Shown here piece by piece: positions 36,168 through 45,813 of a DNA stretch of 64,000 nucleotides. Under the pieces are notes generated by a model, which did no database searches, was not told the origin of the DNA, and saw nothing but the letters and a program-made list of their open reading frames with translations. A program made the translations under genes and the position numbers. This DNA comes from Rhizobiales bacterium SYSU XM002. GTDB taxonomy: Bacteria; Pseudomonadota; Alphaproteobacteria; Rhizobiales; Beijerinckiaceae. The stretch is from NCBI GenBank assembly GCA_009846685.1, contig VWVY01000001.1:841335-905334 (forward strand), written 5' to 3'. Numbering within the stretch: the first letter of the stretch is position 1; every line of letters starts with the position of its first letter.

Positions 36168-37577
36168 ATGAGCGATCCTGCAAACACCGCCGGCCCCGAC
36201 TGGGGGCAGATCACACGGGACTCGGCCTTTGCCGCCCTGATCGCGTTCGGCCTCTTCGTGCTGATGCTCGGCTTCAAGGCCGACCAGTCGCTCAACAACC
36301 AGCTCGTCCTGGTATTCCGCCCCGAACTCCTTGCGAGCACGGTCGCGCTGGTCTTCATCGGACGTTTCCTGATCGGCTACTGGCAGTCGCGCAAGGTCGA
36401 GGGTGCGGCGAAGAAGAAAGCCCCGTCGAAATGGGCGCAGAAAGCCGAGAAATACGGCCTGCCGGCCGCCGTGGGCTTCCTCGTTGCCTATCCGATCTTC
36501 ATTCTCGTGACCGTCGGGCCCTCCGGTGCGATCAAATGGATCGATAATTTTGGCATCCAGATCCTGATCTACATCATGCTCGGCTGGGGCCTGAACATCG
36601 TCGTCGGCCTAGCGGGTTTGCTCGACCTCGGTTACGTCGCCTTCTATGCGGTCGGCGCCTATTCCTACGCGCTGTTCGCGACCTCGGAGCCGATCAAGGA
36701 TTTCATGGCGCAGCTGATCGGCGAAGGGTTCTGGCAAGCCTGGGCGTTCTGGATATGCCTGCCGGTCGCCGGCATCCTCGCCGCCTTCTGGGGCGTGCTG
36801 CTTGGCTTCCCGGTCCTGCGCCTCAGGGGCGACTATCTCGCGATTGTCACTCTCGCGTTCGGCGAGATCATTCGTCTGGTGCTCATCAACTGGGTCGAGT
36901 TCTCGAACGGCTACGCCGGCATCTCCTCGATTCCGCGTCCCAGCTTCTTCGGCATTCCCTTCAACGCTTCCGATGAGGGCTTCGCGGCGAAGTTCGGTCT
37001 TGAGTTCACCCCGATCTATCGCACGATCTTCCTGTTCTACGTGATCCTCGCGCTCGCATTGATCACGGCCGCCGTCTCGATGCGGCTTCGTCGCCTCCCG
37101 GTCGGGCGGGCTTGGGAAGCGCTGCGGGAAGATGAGATCGCCTGCCGGTCGCTCGGCATCAACACGGTCAACACCAAGCTGACCGCCTTCGCGATCGGCG
37201 CGATGTTCGGGGGCTTCGCCGGCGCGTTCTTCGCCGCACGTCAGGGCTTCATCTCGCCGGAGAGCTTCGTCTTTCTCGAGTCGGCACAGATCCTCGCGAT
37301 CGTCGTGCTCGGCGGCATGGGTAGCCTGCTCGGCGTGGTGATCGCCTCAATCATGCTGGTCGGCGGCGTCGAACTCCTGCGCGAACTCGACTTCCTGAAG
37401 GCGGTGTTCGGCGATAACTTCGATCCCGCCCAATACCGCATGCTGATCTTCGGCGCCTGCATGGTGCTGATGATGCTGTGGAAACCGCGCGGCCTGATTT
37501 CGGTGCGCGAGCCTTCGGTGTTCCTCAAGGAAAAGAAGGCCGTCTCGGCCGACCTCGTGAAAGAGGGGCATGGCTGA
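36168..37577 (+). CDS. livM: branched-chain amino acid-type ABC transporter permease LivM
   Basis: A 469-residue permease, longer than LivH because of an N-terminal region with two extra hydrophobic segments and a basic loop (VEGAAKKKAPSKWAQK). The LivM core includes GLLDLGYVAFYAVGAYSYA, LRLRGDYLAIVTLAFGEI and the coupling segment WEALREDEIACRSLGIN. Its TGA overlaps the livG ATG (TGATG), so it is translationally coupled. Confidence 0.93.
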   Translation: MSDPANTAGPDWGQITRDSAFAALIAFGLFVLMLGFKADQSLNNQLVLVFRPELLASTVALVFIGRFLIGYWQSRKVEGAAKKKAPSKWAQKAEKYGLPAAVGFLVAYPIFILVTVGPSGAIKWIDNFGIQILIYIMLGWGLNIVVGLAGLLDLGYVAFYAVGAYSYALFATSEPIKDFMAQLIGEGFWQAWAFWICLPVAGILAAFWGVLLGFPVLRLRGDYLAIVTLAFGEIIRLVLINWVEFSNGYAGISSIPRPSFFGIPFNASDEGFAAKFGLEFTPIYRTIFLFYVILALALITAAVSMRLRRLPVGRAWEALREDEIACRSLGINTVNTKLTAFAIGAMFGGFAGAFFAARQGFISPESFVFLESAQILAIVVLGGMGSLLGVVIASIMLVGGVELLRELDFLKAVFGDNFDPAQYRMLIFGACMVLMMLWKPRGLISVREPSVFLKEKKAVSADLVKEGHG

Positions 37578-38488
37578 TGCGCTGGAAAACCGATCCCGTC
37601 CTCAAGGTCGAGAATGTCACGATGCGCTTCGGCGGCCTCGTGGCGGTCAACGATCTCTCCTTCGTAGCCGGCCGCGGCGACATCACCGCAATCATCGGCC
37701 CGAACGGCGCCGGCAAGACCACGGTGTTCAACTGCATCACCGGGTTCTACAAACCCACCGTCGGCCGGATGGCCTTGCGCCACGGCACCCTCGATATCGA
37801 GAAGCATGTCGAGGAGCTGACCGATACGTCCGGTGATGCGCTGCATCGCCCGGAAGGCTCGCTCTACTTGCTTGAGCGCATGGCCGATTTCCAGATCTCA
37901 GCGCGCGCCAAGGTTTCGCGCACCTTCCAGAACATCCGCCTGTTCTCTGGCATGACGGTGCTGGAAAACCTCATGGTTGCCCAGCATAACCCGCTCATGG
38001 TCGCCTCCAACTGGACCATCGGCGGCTTGATCGGTCTCGCCAGCTTCCGCAACCGCGAGAAGGAGGCGATCGAGAAGGCCAAATACTGGCTGGAAAAGAC
38101 TAACCTGATCGATCGCGCCGACGATCCGGCCGGCGACCTTCCCTACGGTGACCAGCGCCGTCTCGAAATCGCGCGGGCGATGTGCACCGAACCGGTGCTG
38201 CTCTGCCTCGACGAACCGGCGGCAGGCCTCAACCCGAAGGAAAGCCTCGATCTCAACAACCTGCTGCGCTCGATCCGCGACGATCACGGCACCTCGCTGC
38301 TGCTGATCGAGCATGACATGAGCGTTGTCATGCAGATTTCCGACCATGTCGTCGTGCTCGATTACGGCACGAAAATCTCTGACGGCACGCCAGCCGAAGT
38401 CCAGGCCGATCCCAAGGTCATCGCCGCCTATCTCGGCGCGGAGGATGAAACCGAAGTGGAGAAGATCGAGGCGGAGGTTGGCCTATGA
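37577..38488 (+). CDS. livG: ABC transporter ATP-binding protein LivG
   Basis: A 303-residue ATPase. Walker A is GPNGAGKTT, Walker B with catalytic Glu is LLCLDEPAAG, and the H-loop is IEHDM. The signature motif is the LivG variant PYGDQRRLEIARA instead of LSGGQ. An insertion of about 50 residues between Walker A and the Q-loop (around IEKHVEELTDTSGDALHRPE) makes it longer than E. coli LivG (255). The start at 37577 overlaps the livM stop; livF overlaps its end by four bases. Confidence 0.93.
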   Translation: MRWKTDPVLKVENVTMRFGGLVAVNDLSFVAGRGDITAIIGPNGAGKTTVFNCITGFYKPTVGRMALRHGTLDIEKHVEELTDTSGDALHRPEGSLYLLERMADFQISARAKVSRTFQNIRLFSGMTVLENLMVAQHNPLMVASNWTIGGLIGLASFRNREKEAIEKAKYWLEKTNLIDRADDPAGDLPYGDQRRLEIARAMCTEPVLLCLDEPAAGLNPKESLDLNNLLRSIRDDHGTSLLLIEHDMSVVMQISDHVVVLDYGTKISDGTPAEVQADPKVIAAYLGAEDETEVEKIEAEVGL

Positions 38489-39222
38489 GCGACGCAAACA
38501 AGGCGCCTCTCCTCGCAATCCGGGGCGTGAAAACCTATTACGGCAACATCATCGCGCTGAAGGGCGTCGATCTCGATGTGCATCAGGGTGAAATTGTCAC
38601 GCTGATCGGGGCAAACGGCGCCGGCAAGTCGACACTGATGATGACGATCTTCGGCAAGCCGCAGGCACGCGAGGGCACGATCGTTTTCGAGGGGCGCGAC
38701 ATCACCCGGATGCCAACGCACGAGATCGCCTATCTCGGCATCGCGCAGTCGCCGGAGGGACGTCGCGTCTTCCCGCGGATGACGGTGTTCGAAAACCTGC
38801 AGATGGGCGCCCACGTCAACAATCTTGCCTATTTCGATACCGATCTCGAACGGGTCTGCACCATTTTCCCGCGCCTGAAGGAGCGGCTGCAGCAGCGCGC
38901 CGGCACGCTTTCGGGCGGCGAACAGCAAATGCTCGCCATCGCCCGCGCGCTGATGAGCCGGCCGCGCCTGCTGATGCTGGACGAACCCTCGCTCGGTCTC
39001 GCTCCCATCGTCGTGAGGCAGATCTTCGAGGTCATCCGCGAGGTCAACAAGGAACAGGGCATGACAGTGTTCCTGGTCGAACAGAACGCCTACCACGCGC
39101 TCAAGCTCGCCTCCCGCGCCTATGTGATGGTCAACGGCCTGATCACGATGTCCGGCACGGGCGCCGAACTGCTCGCAAACCCGCAGGTCAAGGCAGCCTA
39201 CCTCGAAGGCGGCCACCACTGA
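38485..39222 (+). CDS. livF: ABC transporter ATP-binding protein LivF
   Basis: A 245-residue ATPase that pairs with LivG. Walker A is GANGAGKST, the signature is LSGGEQQMLAIARAL, Walker B is LLMLDEPSLGLAP, and the H-loop is FLVEQN. LivF opening blocks (VKTYYGNIIALKGVDLDVHQGEIVTLIG) are standard. It starts inside the livG stop (ATGA). Confidence 0.94.
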   Translation: MSDANKAPLLAIRGVKTYYGNIIALKGVDLDVHQGEIVTLIGANGAGKSTLMMTIFGKPQAREGTIVFEGRDITRMPTHEIAYLGIAQSPEGRRVFPRMTVFENLQMGAHVNNLAYFDTDLERVCTIFPRLKERLQQRAGTLSGGEQQMLAIARALMSRPRLLMLDEPSLGLAPIVVRQIFEVIREVNKEQGMTVFLVEQNAYHALKLASRAYVMVNGLITMSGTGAELLANPQVKAAYLEGGHH

Positions 39223-39262
39223 GGGCTCCGCCCGACAAGAACAACAAGAACGGAGGCATGGG

Positions 39263-39613
39263 ATGCAGGGAATTCTTTACGAGGAACCGTCGGCCTGGCT
39301 GTTCGTACTGGTTACCGTGATCATGGGCGGCTGGGCAGCGTGGCGGACGGGCAAGGCGATCGCCAAGGTATGGAAGCCGGTCTGGCAACTCGTGCCCTAC
39401 ATGCTGCTGCTCGGCGCTGCCGTGCGATTCATCCATTTCGCGCTGTTCGAGGGCACATTGTTCTCGCCACGCTACTTCCTCGTCGACACGATGTTCATCT
39501 CGATTTTCGCCTGGCTTGGCTGGCGGCACGAGCGTGCGGAGGCAATGGCTCGCCTCTATGCATTCTCGTTCGAGAAGGCCTCGCCCTTCTCCTGGAAGCG
39601 CAAGAGCGCGTGA
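39263..39613 (+). CDS. small membrane protein between livF and livK (DUF6867-like)
   Basis: A 116-residue protein with three probable membrane helices (about residues 9-27, 41-60 and 73-87) and a basic C-terminus (FSWKRKSA). It lies 40 bases after livF and 167 bases before livK. I recall similar small membrane proteins in liv operons of alphaproteobacteria (DUF6867), which suggests an accessory role in the transporter, but no function is established. Confidence 0.75.
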   Translation: MQGILYEEPSAWLFVLVTVIMGGWAAWRTGKAIAKVWKPVWQLVPYMLLLGAAVRFIHFALFEGTLFSPRYFLVDTMFISIFAWLGWRHERAEAMARLYAFSFEKASPFSWKRKSA

Positions 39614-39780
39614 TTTTCCGGGATGGCATGCCGGGGAAACGTCGAGAAAAATATATCGGATTAGGCTGGTGACAGAGAGAAAAAAACCGGCTTTGATGGC
39701 TTCAGGCGCGTTTCGGCGCGACTTGAAACGCTCGCGGGTAGCGATGTGAACCCGTCTTGTCAGTCACAGGGAGAGACCTG

Positions 39781-40896
39781 ATGAAGAAAACTTTGTTGGC
39801 CGGCGTTGCGCTTGCCGCAAGCCTTGCTTTTGCGGGCGCAGCCAATGCACAGCTCAAAATGGGCGTGACCGGACCGCTCACCGGCCCGAACGCCGCGTTC
39901 GGCAAGCAGTTGACGGACGGCGCCGAACAGGCCGTTGCCGATTTCAACGCGAAGGGCGGCATTCTCGGCCAGAAAATCGAACTCGCAAAGGGTGACGACG
40001 TTTCGGACCCGAAGCAGGGCGTCTCGGTCGCCAACAAGTTCGTTGGTGACAAGGTCAAGTTCGTGGTCGGCCCCTTCAACTCGGGCGTCACCATTCCGGC
40101 CTCGGAAGTCTATGCCGAGAACGGCGTGCTCGTGATCTCGCCGTCCGCCACCAACCCGAAGATCACCGAGCGCAAGCTGTGGAACGTGTTCCGCACCTGC
40201 GGCCGTGACGATCAGCAGGGCGCCGTCGCCGGCGAATATCTTGCCAAGAACATGAAGGGCAAGAAGGTCGCCGTCGTTCACGACAAGACCACCTATGGCC
40301 AGGGCCTCGCCGACGAGACCAAGAAGGCCATGAACAAGCTCGGCATCAAGGAAGTGATGTACGAGGGCGTCAACACCGGTGAGAAGGACTTCTCGGCCCT
40401 CATCACCAAGATGAAGAACGCCGGCGTGGATGTCGTCTACTGGGGCGGCCTGCACACCGAAGGTGGCCTGATCGTTCGCCAGATGCGCGACCAAGGCGTC
40501 AAGGCCGTGATGATGTCGGGTGACGGCATCACCTCGAACGAGTTCGCCAACATCGGCGGCCCGGGCGTTGAAGGCACGCTGATGACCTTCCCGCCGGACC
40601 CGATGCGTCGCCCGGAAGCCAAGGCGATCGTCGATGCGTACAAGGCCAAGGGCATCAACCCGGAAGCCTATACGCTCTACTCCTACGCCGCGATGGAAGT
40701 GATCAAGCAGGCCGCCGAGGCCGCCAAGTCGCTTGACCCGAAGAAGGTTGCCGAGAAGATCCACTCGGGCATGGCGTTCAAGACCGTGATCGGCGAACTC
40801 AAGTTCGACAAGAAGGGCGACATCACCCGCCCGGATTACGTCATGTACACCTGGAAGAAGGGTGCCGACGGCAAGATCACCTACATTCAGAACTAA
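39781..40896 (+). CDS. livK: periplasmic substrate-binding protein LivK type
   Basis: A 371-residue type I periplasmic binding protein. The signal peptide is residues 1-24 (cleavage after ANAQ region), then MGVTGPLTGPNAAFGKQLTDG, the usual LivK start. The ligand-cleft segment FVVGPFNSGVTIPASEVYAENG and the C-terminal PDYVMYTWKKGADGKI are typical. The start at 39781 follows GGGAGAG. A strong terminator closes the operon. It is expected to deliver ligand to LivHMGF. Confidence 0.93.
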   Translation: MKKTLLAGVALAASLAFAGAANAQLKMGVTGPLTGPNAAFGKQLTDGAEQAVADFNAKGGILGQKIELAKGDDVSDPKQGVSVANKFVGDKVKFVVGPFNSGVTIPASEVYAENGVLVISPSATNPKITERKLWNVFRTCGRDDQQGAVAGEYLAKNMKGKKVAVVHDKTTYGQGLADETKKAMNKLGIKEVMYEGVNTGEKDFSALITKMKNAGVDVVYWGGLHTEGGLIVRQMRDQGVKAVMMSGDGITSNEFANIGGPGVEGTLMTFPPDPMRRPEAKAIVDAYKAKGINPEAYTLYSYAAMEVIKQAAEAAKSLDPKKVAEKIHSGMAFKTVIGELKFDKKGDITRPDYVMYTWKKGADGKITYIQN

Positions 40897-40920
40897 GCTT
40901 CTGATCGCAGGGAACAGGAA

Positions 40921-40947
40921 GGCCCGCCGCAAGGCGGGCCTTTTTTT
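40921..40947 (+). terminator. Rho-independent terminator of the liv operon
   Basis: Perfect 8-bp stem GGCCCGCC/GGCGGGCC (40921-40928 and 40933-40940), a GCAA tetraloop, then seven T residues (40941-40947), 24 bases after the livK stop. Confidence 0.95.
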
Positions 40948-40948
40948 G

Positions 40949-41467
40949 TCAGGCTCGGCGAACGCGGCAGAAGAAGCATCCTCGCCGCGCCGAATGATAG
41001 TCGACATGGGCGACATCGGCTCGCGTCAGCCACCGCTCGGTCAGGTCGATCAGGTCATCCTTGCCTGCCAGTTCTGCCTCGACCATCATCCCGGCGGCGT
41101 CGTAGGCCCGAACGGCCATCTCCCGCTGCATGATGATCTCGGGGTATTCCTCATTTCGCGCGTAAGCGCTCGCGCTTTCGCGGACAAATACCGGCCCCTC
41201 GGCACGATAGGGTGTCGTCGGCTGATCAAGATGTCGGTGATTGACCAGCAAGACTGCTTCCCCCGCGCGCGCGAACGCAAGGCTGACGCGGCAGGGATAA
41301 CCGATGCCGGGATTTTCGGGCACGATGAAGCGGCGCGCGCCGCACCGCAACAGTTCGTCATCGCCGAGCGCGAGAAGGTCGACGAAGGGATGCAAGGTCA
41401 GGCTTTCGAACCGGACCGGCAGGCCACCGGCGAGCATGTCACGGTTCTTGGCGAGGGCAATGGTCAT
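40949..41467 (-). CDS. DUF1203 family protein
   Basis: A 172-residue protein of the DUF1203 family. Family blocks are ARRFIVPENPGIGYPCRVSLAFARAGEAVLLVNHRHL, TPYRAEGPVFVRESA and VAHVDYHSARRGCFFCRV, the last ending in a conserved CxxC. Function unknown. The ATG at 41467 follows AAAGGAG. It converges with the liv operon and ends two bases from its terminator. Confidence 0.88.
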   Translation of the reverse strand: MTIALAKNRDMLAGGLPVRFESLTLHPFVDLLALGDDELLRCGARRFIVPENPGIGYPCRVSLAFARAGEAVLLVNHRHLDQPTTPYRAEGPVFVRESASAYARNEEYPEIIMQREMAVRAYDAAGMMVEAELAGKDDLIDLTERWLTRADVAHVDYHSARRGCFFCRVRRA

Positions 41468-41546
41468 GGGAACTCCTTTCAAGGGAGTTCAGGCTTGTCA
41501 TGGCCAGTCGGTGCCATCCACCCGATTTCGGAGAGTACCTACCGGG

Positions 41547-42284
41547 CTACCCAAGCTTGCCGAGCGCCGGGAACGCTTCCAGCAGATAAAAGCCGAACTG
41601 GCTGATAGAGCCCGTCAGGAAGCCGATTCCGGTCAATATCAGGAGGACGCCCATCGCCTTCTCGACCTTGCCGATATGCGCGCGGAACCGCTGGAGAAAG
41701 CGCAGGAATGGACCCATCATGAAAGCCGCCAGCAGGAACGGCACGCCAAGCCCGGCGGAATAGACAGCGAGCAGTCCCGCACCCCGAGTCACCGTTCCTT
41801 CGCTGCCCGCGACCGCGAGAACACCGGCCAGCACCGGTCCGATGCACGGCGTCCAGCCGAACGCGAAAGCGAGCCCCATCAGGAACGCGCCGACCGGGCC
41901 GGCCGGCCGGTCCACCTGAAGCCGGGCCTCCTGTGCAAGGAATCCGATGCGGAACACCCCGAGGAAATGCAGCCCCATGACGATGATGACGAGGCCAGCG
42001 ACCTGGCTCAGGACATGGGAATAGGCGCGGAGCACGCCGCCGATCAGAGAGGCTCCGGCACCGAGCGCCACGAAGACCGCCGAGAACCCGAGTACGAAGA
42101 ATAGTGCCGCGAAGAGCGCATGCCGACGCAGTCCCGTATTCACCTCGCCGGACTTTGCAAGTTCGCTCACGCTGGTCCCGGCAAGATAACACAGGTAAGG
42201 CGGCACCAGCGGCAGCACACAGGGGCTGAGAAAGGAGAGGAGGCCCGCGAGCGCGATGGCGGGAAGCGTCAGTTCGGCGTTCAT
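41547..42284 (-). CDS. ccdA: CcdA-type cytochrome c biogenesis/thiol-disulfide membrane protein
   Basis: A 245-residue inner-membrane protein with six helices, the DsbD transmembrane-domain family. It moves reducing equivalents across the membrane through a cysteine pair: one in LSFLSPCVLPLVPPYL (helix 1) and one in FGWTPCIGPVL (helix 4). The ATG at 42284 follows CGGAGG; the much longer open frame upstream is not coding. No cytochrome c maturation genes are adjacent. Confidence 0.92.
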   Translation of the reverse strand: MNAELTLPAIALAGLLSFLSPCVLPLVPPYLCYLAGTSVSELAKSGEVNTGLRRHALFAALFFVLGFSAVFVALGAGASLIGGVLRAYSHVLSQVAGLVIIVMGLHFLGVFRIGFLAQEARLQVDRPAGPVGAFLMGLAFAFGWTPCIGPVLAGVLAVAGSEGTVTRGAGLLAVYSAGLGVPFLLAAFMMGPFLRFLQRFRAHIGKVEKAMGVLLILTGIGFLTGSISQFGFYLLEAFPALGKLG

Positions 42285-42384
42285 GTTTCCTCCGCGAATA
42301 CCCTTCTCTATCGCAGAAGAGGTTGAGAAAAACCCCCGGAACGGACACCATTGCGTGAAGACTCGGCGAGAGGCATCCGCATTC

Positions 42385-43386
42385 ATGACACCCCATCGTT
42401 CAAGCCGGATTCGTGGCGTCGTCGTCGGCCATGCCGAGGATCGCACAGCCTGCTCCGGCGTAACCGCCATCGTGTTCGATGCCCCTGCCGTCGCCTCGAT
42501 CTCGGTGCTTGGCGGCGCGCCGGGCGGTCGCGACACCGGCCTGCTTGACCCTGCGATGACCGTCGAGACCGTGGATGCCTTCGTGCTTTCGGGAGGGTCG
42601 GCCTTCGGTCTCGATGCAGCCGGCGGCGCCATGAGCGCGCTCGCGGCGCGGGGGCGCGGTCTCGCGGTCGGCAGCGCACGCGTTCCCATTGTCCCGCAGG
42701 CGATCGTCTTCGATCTTCTGGCCGGCGGTGATTTCGGCGGGCATGGCCAGCCGCGCTATTGGGACTTGGGGCGGACGGCGGTTGAAGCGGCAAGACCCGA
42801 ATTCGCCATCGGTTCAGCCGGGGCTGGCCTCGGCGCCACCACGGCCAGTCTGAAAGGGGGGTTCGGCACGGCCTATGCCGCACGTCCTGACGGCCTCTCC
42901 GTTCAGGCGTTCATCACGGTCAACGCCATCGGCTCGGCAACCATCGGCGACGGGCTTCACTTCTGGGCCGCGCCTTACGAGCGCGATGCGGAATTCGGCG
43001 GGCATGGCTGGCCCTCGCCCTTCCCTGCAGAGGCGCTCTCGTTCCGGGTGAAAGGCCATGCCGCCCGTCCCGCGACGACCATCGGCGCGGTCGTGACCAA
43101 TGCCCGGCTGACGAAAGCGCAGGCTGCGCGCCTCGCCATCATGGCGCAGGATGGTCTCGCACGGGCCATACGCCCTGCACATGCGGCGATGGACGGCGAC
43201 ACGATCTTCGCCGCCGCGACCGGCGACATCGAACTTGCAGAACCGCTTTTCGATTTGACCGAGCTCGGCACAATGGCCGGCGATTGCGTGGCCCGCGCCG
43301 TTGCCATCGGCGTGCACGCCGCGACTGCACTTCCGGTCGCCGGGACCCTACCGAGCTGGCAGGACCGGTTTGGCGGCAGGCGTTGA
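42385..43386 (+). CDS. P1 family (S58, DmpA-type) peptidase
   Basis: A 333-residue self-processing N-terminal-nucleophile type hydrolase of the P1/DmpA family, whose members include aminopeptidases and nylon-oligomer hydrolases. Family blocks are VFDAPAVASISVLGGAPGGRDTGLL, VDAFVLSGGSAFGLDAAGG and FAIGSAGAGLGATT. The probable autocleavage region is around VQAFITVNAIGSATIGD. The start at 42385 begins the family sequence. It is divergent from ccdA. The substrate is unknown. Confidence 0.85.
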   Translation: MTPHRSSRIRGVVVGHAEDRTACSGVTAIVFDAPAVASISVLGGAPGGRDTGLLDPAMTVETVDAFVLSGGSAFGLDAAGGAMSALAARGRGLAVGSARVPIVPQAIVFDLLAGGDFGGHGQPRYWDLGRTAVEAARPEFAIGSAGAGLGATTASLKGGFGTAYAARPDGLSVQAFITVNAIGSATIGDGLHFWAAPYERDAEFGGHGWPSPFPAEALSFRVKGHAARPATTIGAVVTNARLTKAQAARLAIMAQDGLARAIRPAHAAMDGDTIFAAATGDIELAEPLFDLTELGTMAGDCVARAVAIGVHAATALPVAGTLPSWQDRFGGRR

Positions 43387-43487
43387 ATCAATTTGCGAAG
43401 CGCTTCACGTGAATCGATATGTGAAGGCGTGGAATCGCCCTCTCAAATCACCCGTGCAAGGCACGGAAATGACTCGTCAATCCGCGA

Positions 43488-44732
43488 TCAGTTGAAGCGG
43501 GCAAGAGAATACGGCGCGGGATCCGTATAGGGCGTCTCGCCGGTGATCATCTCGCCGAGAAGCCGCGCACAGGATCCGGCCAGCGTCAGCCCGTGATGCG
43601 CATGGCCGAAGTTGAACCACAGCCCCTTGTGGCGCGGCGCCCTGCCGGCAACGCAGAGCATATCCGGCATACAGGGCCGAGAACCCATCCAGGGCTGCGC
43701 CTCGACGCGGCCGTCGAGCGGCATCATTTCACGCGCAAAGGGTTCGATGCGGTCGATCTGGGCCGGTGTGGGTCGTGAATCGCGGGCGGCGAATTCCGCG
43801 CCGGATGTCAGGCGGATACCACGCGCCATCGGCACCATCATGTAGCCGACCTCGGCATCGAGCACCGGCACGCCGAGGCTGGCGTTGCCCTTCGGGCGCA
43901 TGTGGACATGATAACCGCGCTTGACGCCCATCGGCACCTCATAGCCCATCGGTCGAAGAAGATCGGGCGACCACGGCCCGAGCGCGACGACGCAGTCCGG
44001 CGCGGAAACCCGCTGTCCATCGGCGGTGACCGACCAGCCATCGCGCTCCTCGTTGAGCGTCATCGCATCGCCGTTGAGGATACGCCCCCCAAGGGCCACG
44101 AACTGCCGCGCGTAGGCCAGCGTCAGCGCTTCCGGATCGTTGAGGCTGTAGGGCGTCGTCCAATGCACGGCCCCGACCACAGCGTCCGAGAGGTGCGGCT
44201 CCCTTGCCCTGAGGCCATCACCATCGAGGACATCGTAGTCGATCGAGAAATGGGCGAGATCGCGCTTGGTCTCATCAAGATAGGCATCGAGTGCCGCCTT
44301 GGACCGGAATGCCTTGATCCAGCCGCCGGGGCGCAACATCGCCTCGGCACCGGCCGCTTTTGCAAGCCGGCCATGCTCGTCGAGGCAAGCACGGAACAGC
44401 GGCGCGTTGGCAGCGGCCGTCCGGAGCTGTCCCTCGCGGGTCGAGGCGCGGAAATAGCGCCACAGGAACGGCGCGACCTCCAACACATCTGCGAGATGAT
44501 AATTCGCTTCGGGCTTGAGATTGAGCGCATATTGCAGGAGAAGGTAGGGGTCGCGCGGAAACGGATACGGCATAATGGCCTCGCTCTGGATGAGGCCGGC
44601 ATTGCCGAAAGAGGTTTCGCCCCCCGGAGATTTCCGTTCGACGAGCCCGACAGACCTGCCCCTCAAGGCGAGATCCAGCGCCAGTGCCGTACCGACAATG
44701 CCACCGCCGAGAACCAGAACGTCGAACCGCAT
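43488..44732 (-). CDS. D-amino acid oxidase/dehydrogenase-type FAD protein
   Basis: A 414-residue flavoprotein of the DAO family. The N-terminal FAD motif is LGGGIVGTA (residues 8-16), followed by SFGNAGLIQSEAI, and the C-terminal FAD-contact region is WFNFGHAHHGLTLA. The sequence resembles DadA and D-hydroxyproline dehydrogenases that oxidize D-imino acids. Together with the epimerase at 34009 it could oxidize cis-4-hydroxy-D-proline. No ribosome binding site stands out. Substrate is inferred. Confidence 0.85.
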   Translation of the reverse strand: MRFDVLVLGGGIVGTALALDLALRGRSVGLVERKSPGGETSFGNAGLIQSEAIMPYPFPRDPYLLLQYALNLKPEANYHLADVLEVAPFLWRYFRASTREGQLRTAAANAPLFRACLDEHGRLAKAAGAEAMLRPGGWIKAFRSKAALDAYLDETKRDLAHFSIDYDVLDGDGLRAREPHLSDAVVGAVHWTTPYSLNDPEALTLAYARQFVALGGRILNGDAMTLNEERDGWSVTADGQRVSAPDCVVALGPWSPDLLRPMGYEVPMGVKRGYHVHMRPKGNASLGVPVLDAEVGYMMVPMARGIRLTSGAEFAARDSRPTPAQIDRIEPFAREMMPLDGRVEAQPWMGSRPCMPDMLCVAGRAPRHKGLWFNFGHAHHGLTLAGSCARLLGEMITGETPYTDPAPYSLARFN

Positions 44733-44856
44733 GAAACTTTCTCCCGAATCCGCGCATCCTGCCGAAACGAATTCCGCGATTCAATCGCGATGATTGTGTC
44801 ACGATAGTCGATTCCACCCACATGAATTGCGATCATAGCGGAAAACGCTAGCCCTG

Positions 44857-45813
44857 ATGTTCACGCCCTTCCGCATCGCTCTCGAATTCGTCGGCCGGCA
44901 CGCGACAATCGCCTATGGGCTGTCGGTCCTGCTTGGCCTCTCCTTGCCGCAGCTCGCCTCGGCTTTGCGTCCCTTCATCCCGATCTCGATCTTTGTGTTC
45001 ATCGTGCTGAGCTTCGCCCGCGCGAACCTGCCGGGCCTGAAACTGGTCTTCGCGCGTCCAGCGCGCCTCGTGGCCGGCCTCACCCTCTCGACCATCCTCC
45101 CGCCGCTTGCCGGATGGCTTGTGATCGCGGCGCTCCCTGACCTCGACCCCGCGTTGCGGCTTGGCATCGCTCTGATGGCGGCCGCACCGCCACTGATGGC
45201 CTCGCCCGTCTTCGCCGCCGTTATCGGGCTCGAGAACAGCTTCGCGCTGACCATCCTCGTCATCGGGATGGCGATTGCGCCGATCACCTCTCCGGCTTTC
45301 GCCTCGATTCTCGCGGGCGCCGAAGTGCCGATTTCGCCGCTGGCTCTGGCGCAGAGGCTGGCGATTTTCATCGGTGGCGGCATGCTTGCCGGTCTGATTT
45401 TCCGCCGGGTCGTCGGCTATGCGCGCATCGTCACCTGGAAAAACCAGCTCGACGGCATCGGTGTGCTAATGTTCTTCCTGTTCGCGATCGCGGCGATGGA
45501 CGGCGTGATCGACGCAACCTTGCGGGCGCCGCTGTGGATTTTCGGGATGCTCGGCATCTCGATCCTCTATCAGGCGCTGGGCTTCGCTGCGGGTTACATT
45601 ACGGCCTGGACTTTCGGCTTCAACGACCGCTTTTCGCTCGCGATCTCCACCGGTTTGCGCAACATGGGCATGTTGATGGCGCCGATCTTTTCGCTCGTGC
45701 CGCAGACGACTTTCCTTTATTTCGCCCTTGCACAGATCCCGATCTATTTCGCGCCGATACTCCTCAGCGCCCTCAAGCGCTGGCTCGAACCGGCGGAAAC
45801 CACACGAGAATGA
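44857..45813 (+). CDS. bile acid:sodium symporter-like (SBF) membrane protein
   Basis: A 318-residue protein with about nine or ten helices. It resembles the SBF/BASS transporters, with a glycine- and proline-rich region ([16 protein letters not shown]) like the crossover segment of the family. Such proteins import or export organic anions with Na+. It is divergent from the D-amino acid oxidase-like gene, and its last bases overlap the rpe start (ATGA). The match is by general resemblance. Confidence 0.75.
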   Translation: MFTPFRIALEFVGRHATIAYGLSVLLGLSLPQLASALRPFIPISIFVFIVLSFARANLPGLKLVFARPARLVAGLTLSTILPPLAGWLVIAALPDLDPALRLGIALMAAAPPLMASPVFAAVIGLENSFALTILVIGMAIAPITSPAFASILAGAEVPISPLALAQRLAIFIGGGMLAGLIFRRVVGYARIVTWKNQLDGIGVLMFFLFAIAAMDGVIDATLRAPLWIFGMLGISILYQALGFAAGYITAWTFGFNDRFSLAISTGLRNMGMLMAPIFSLVPQTTFLYFALAQIPIYFAPILLSALKRWLEPAETTRE

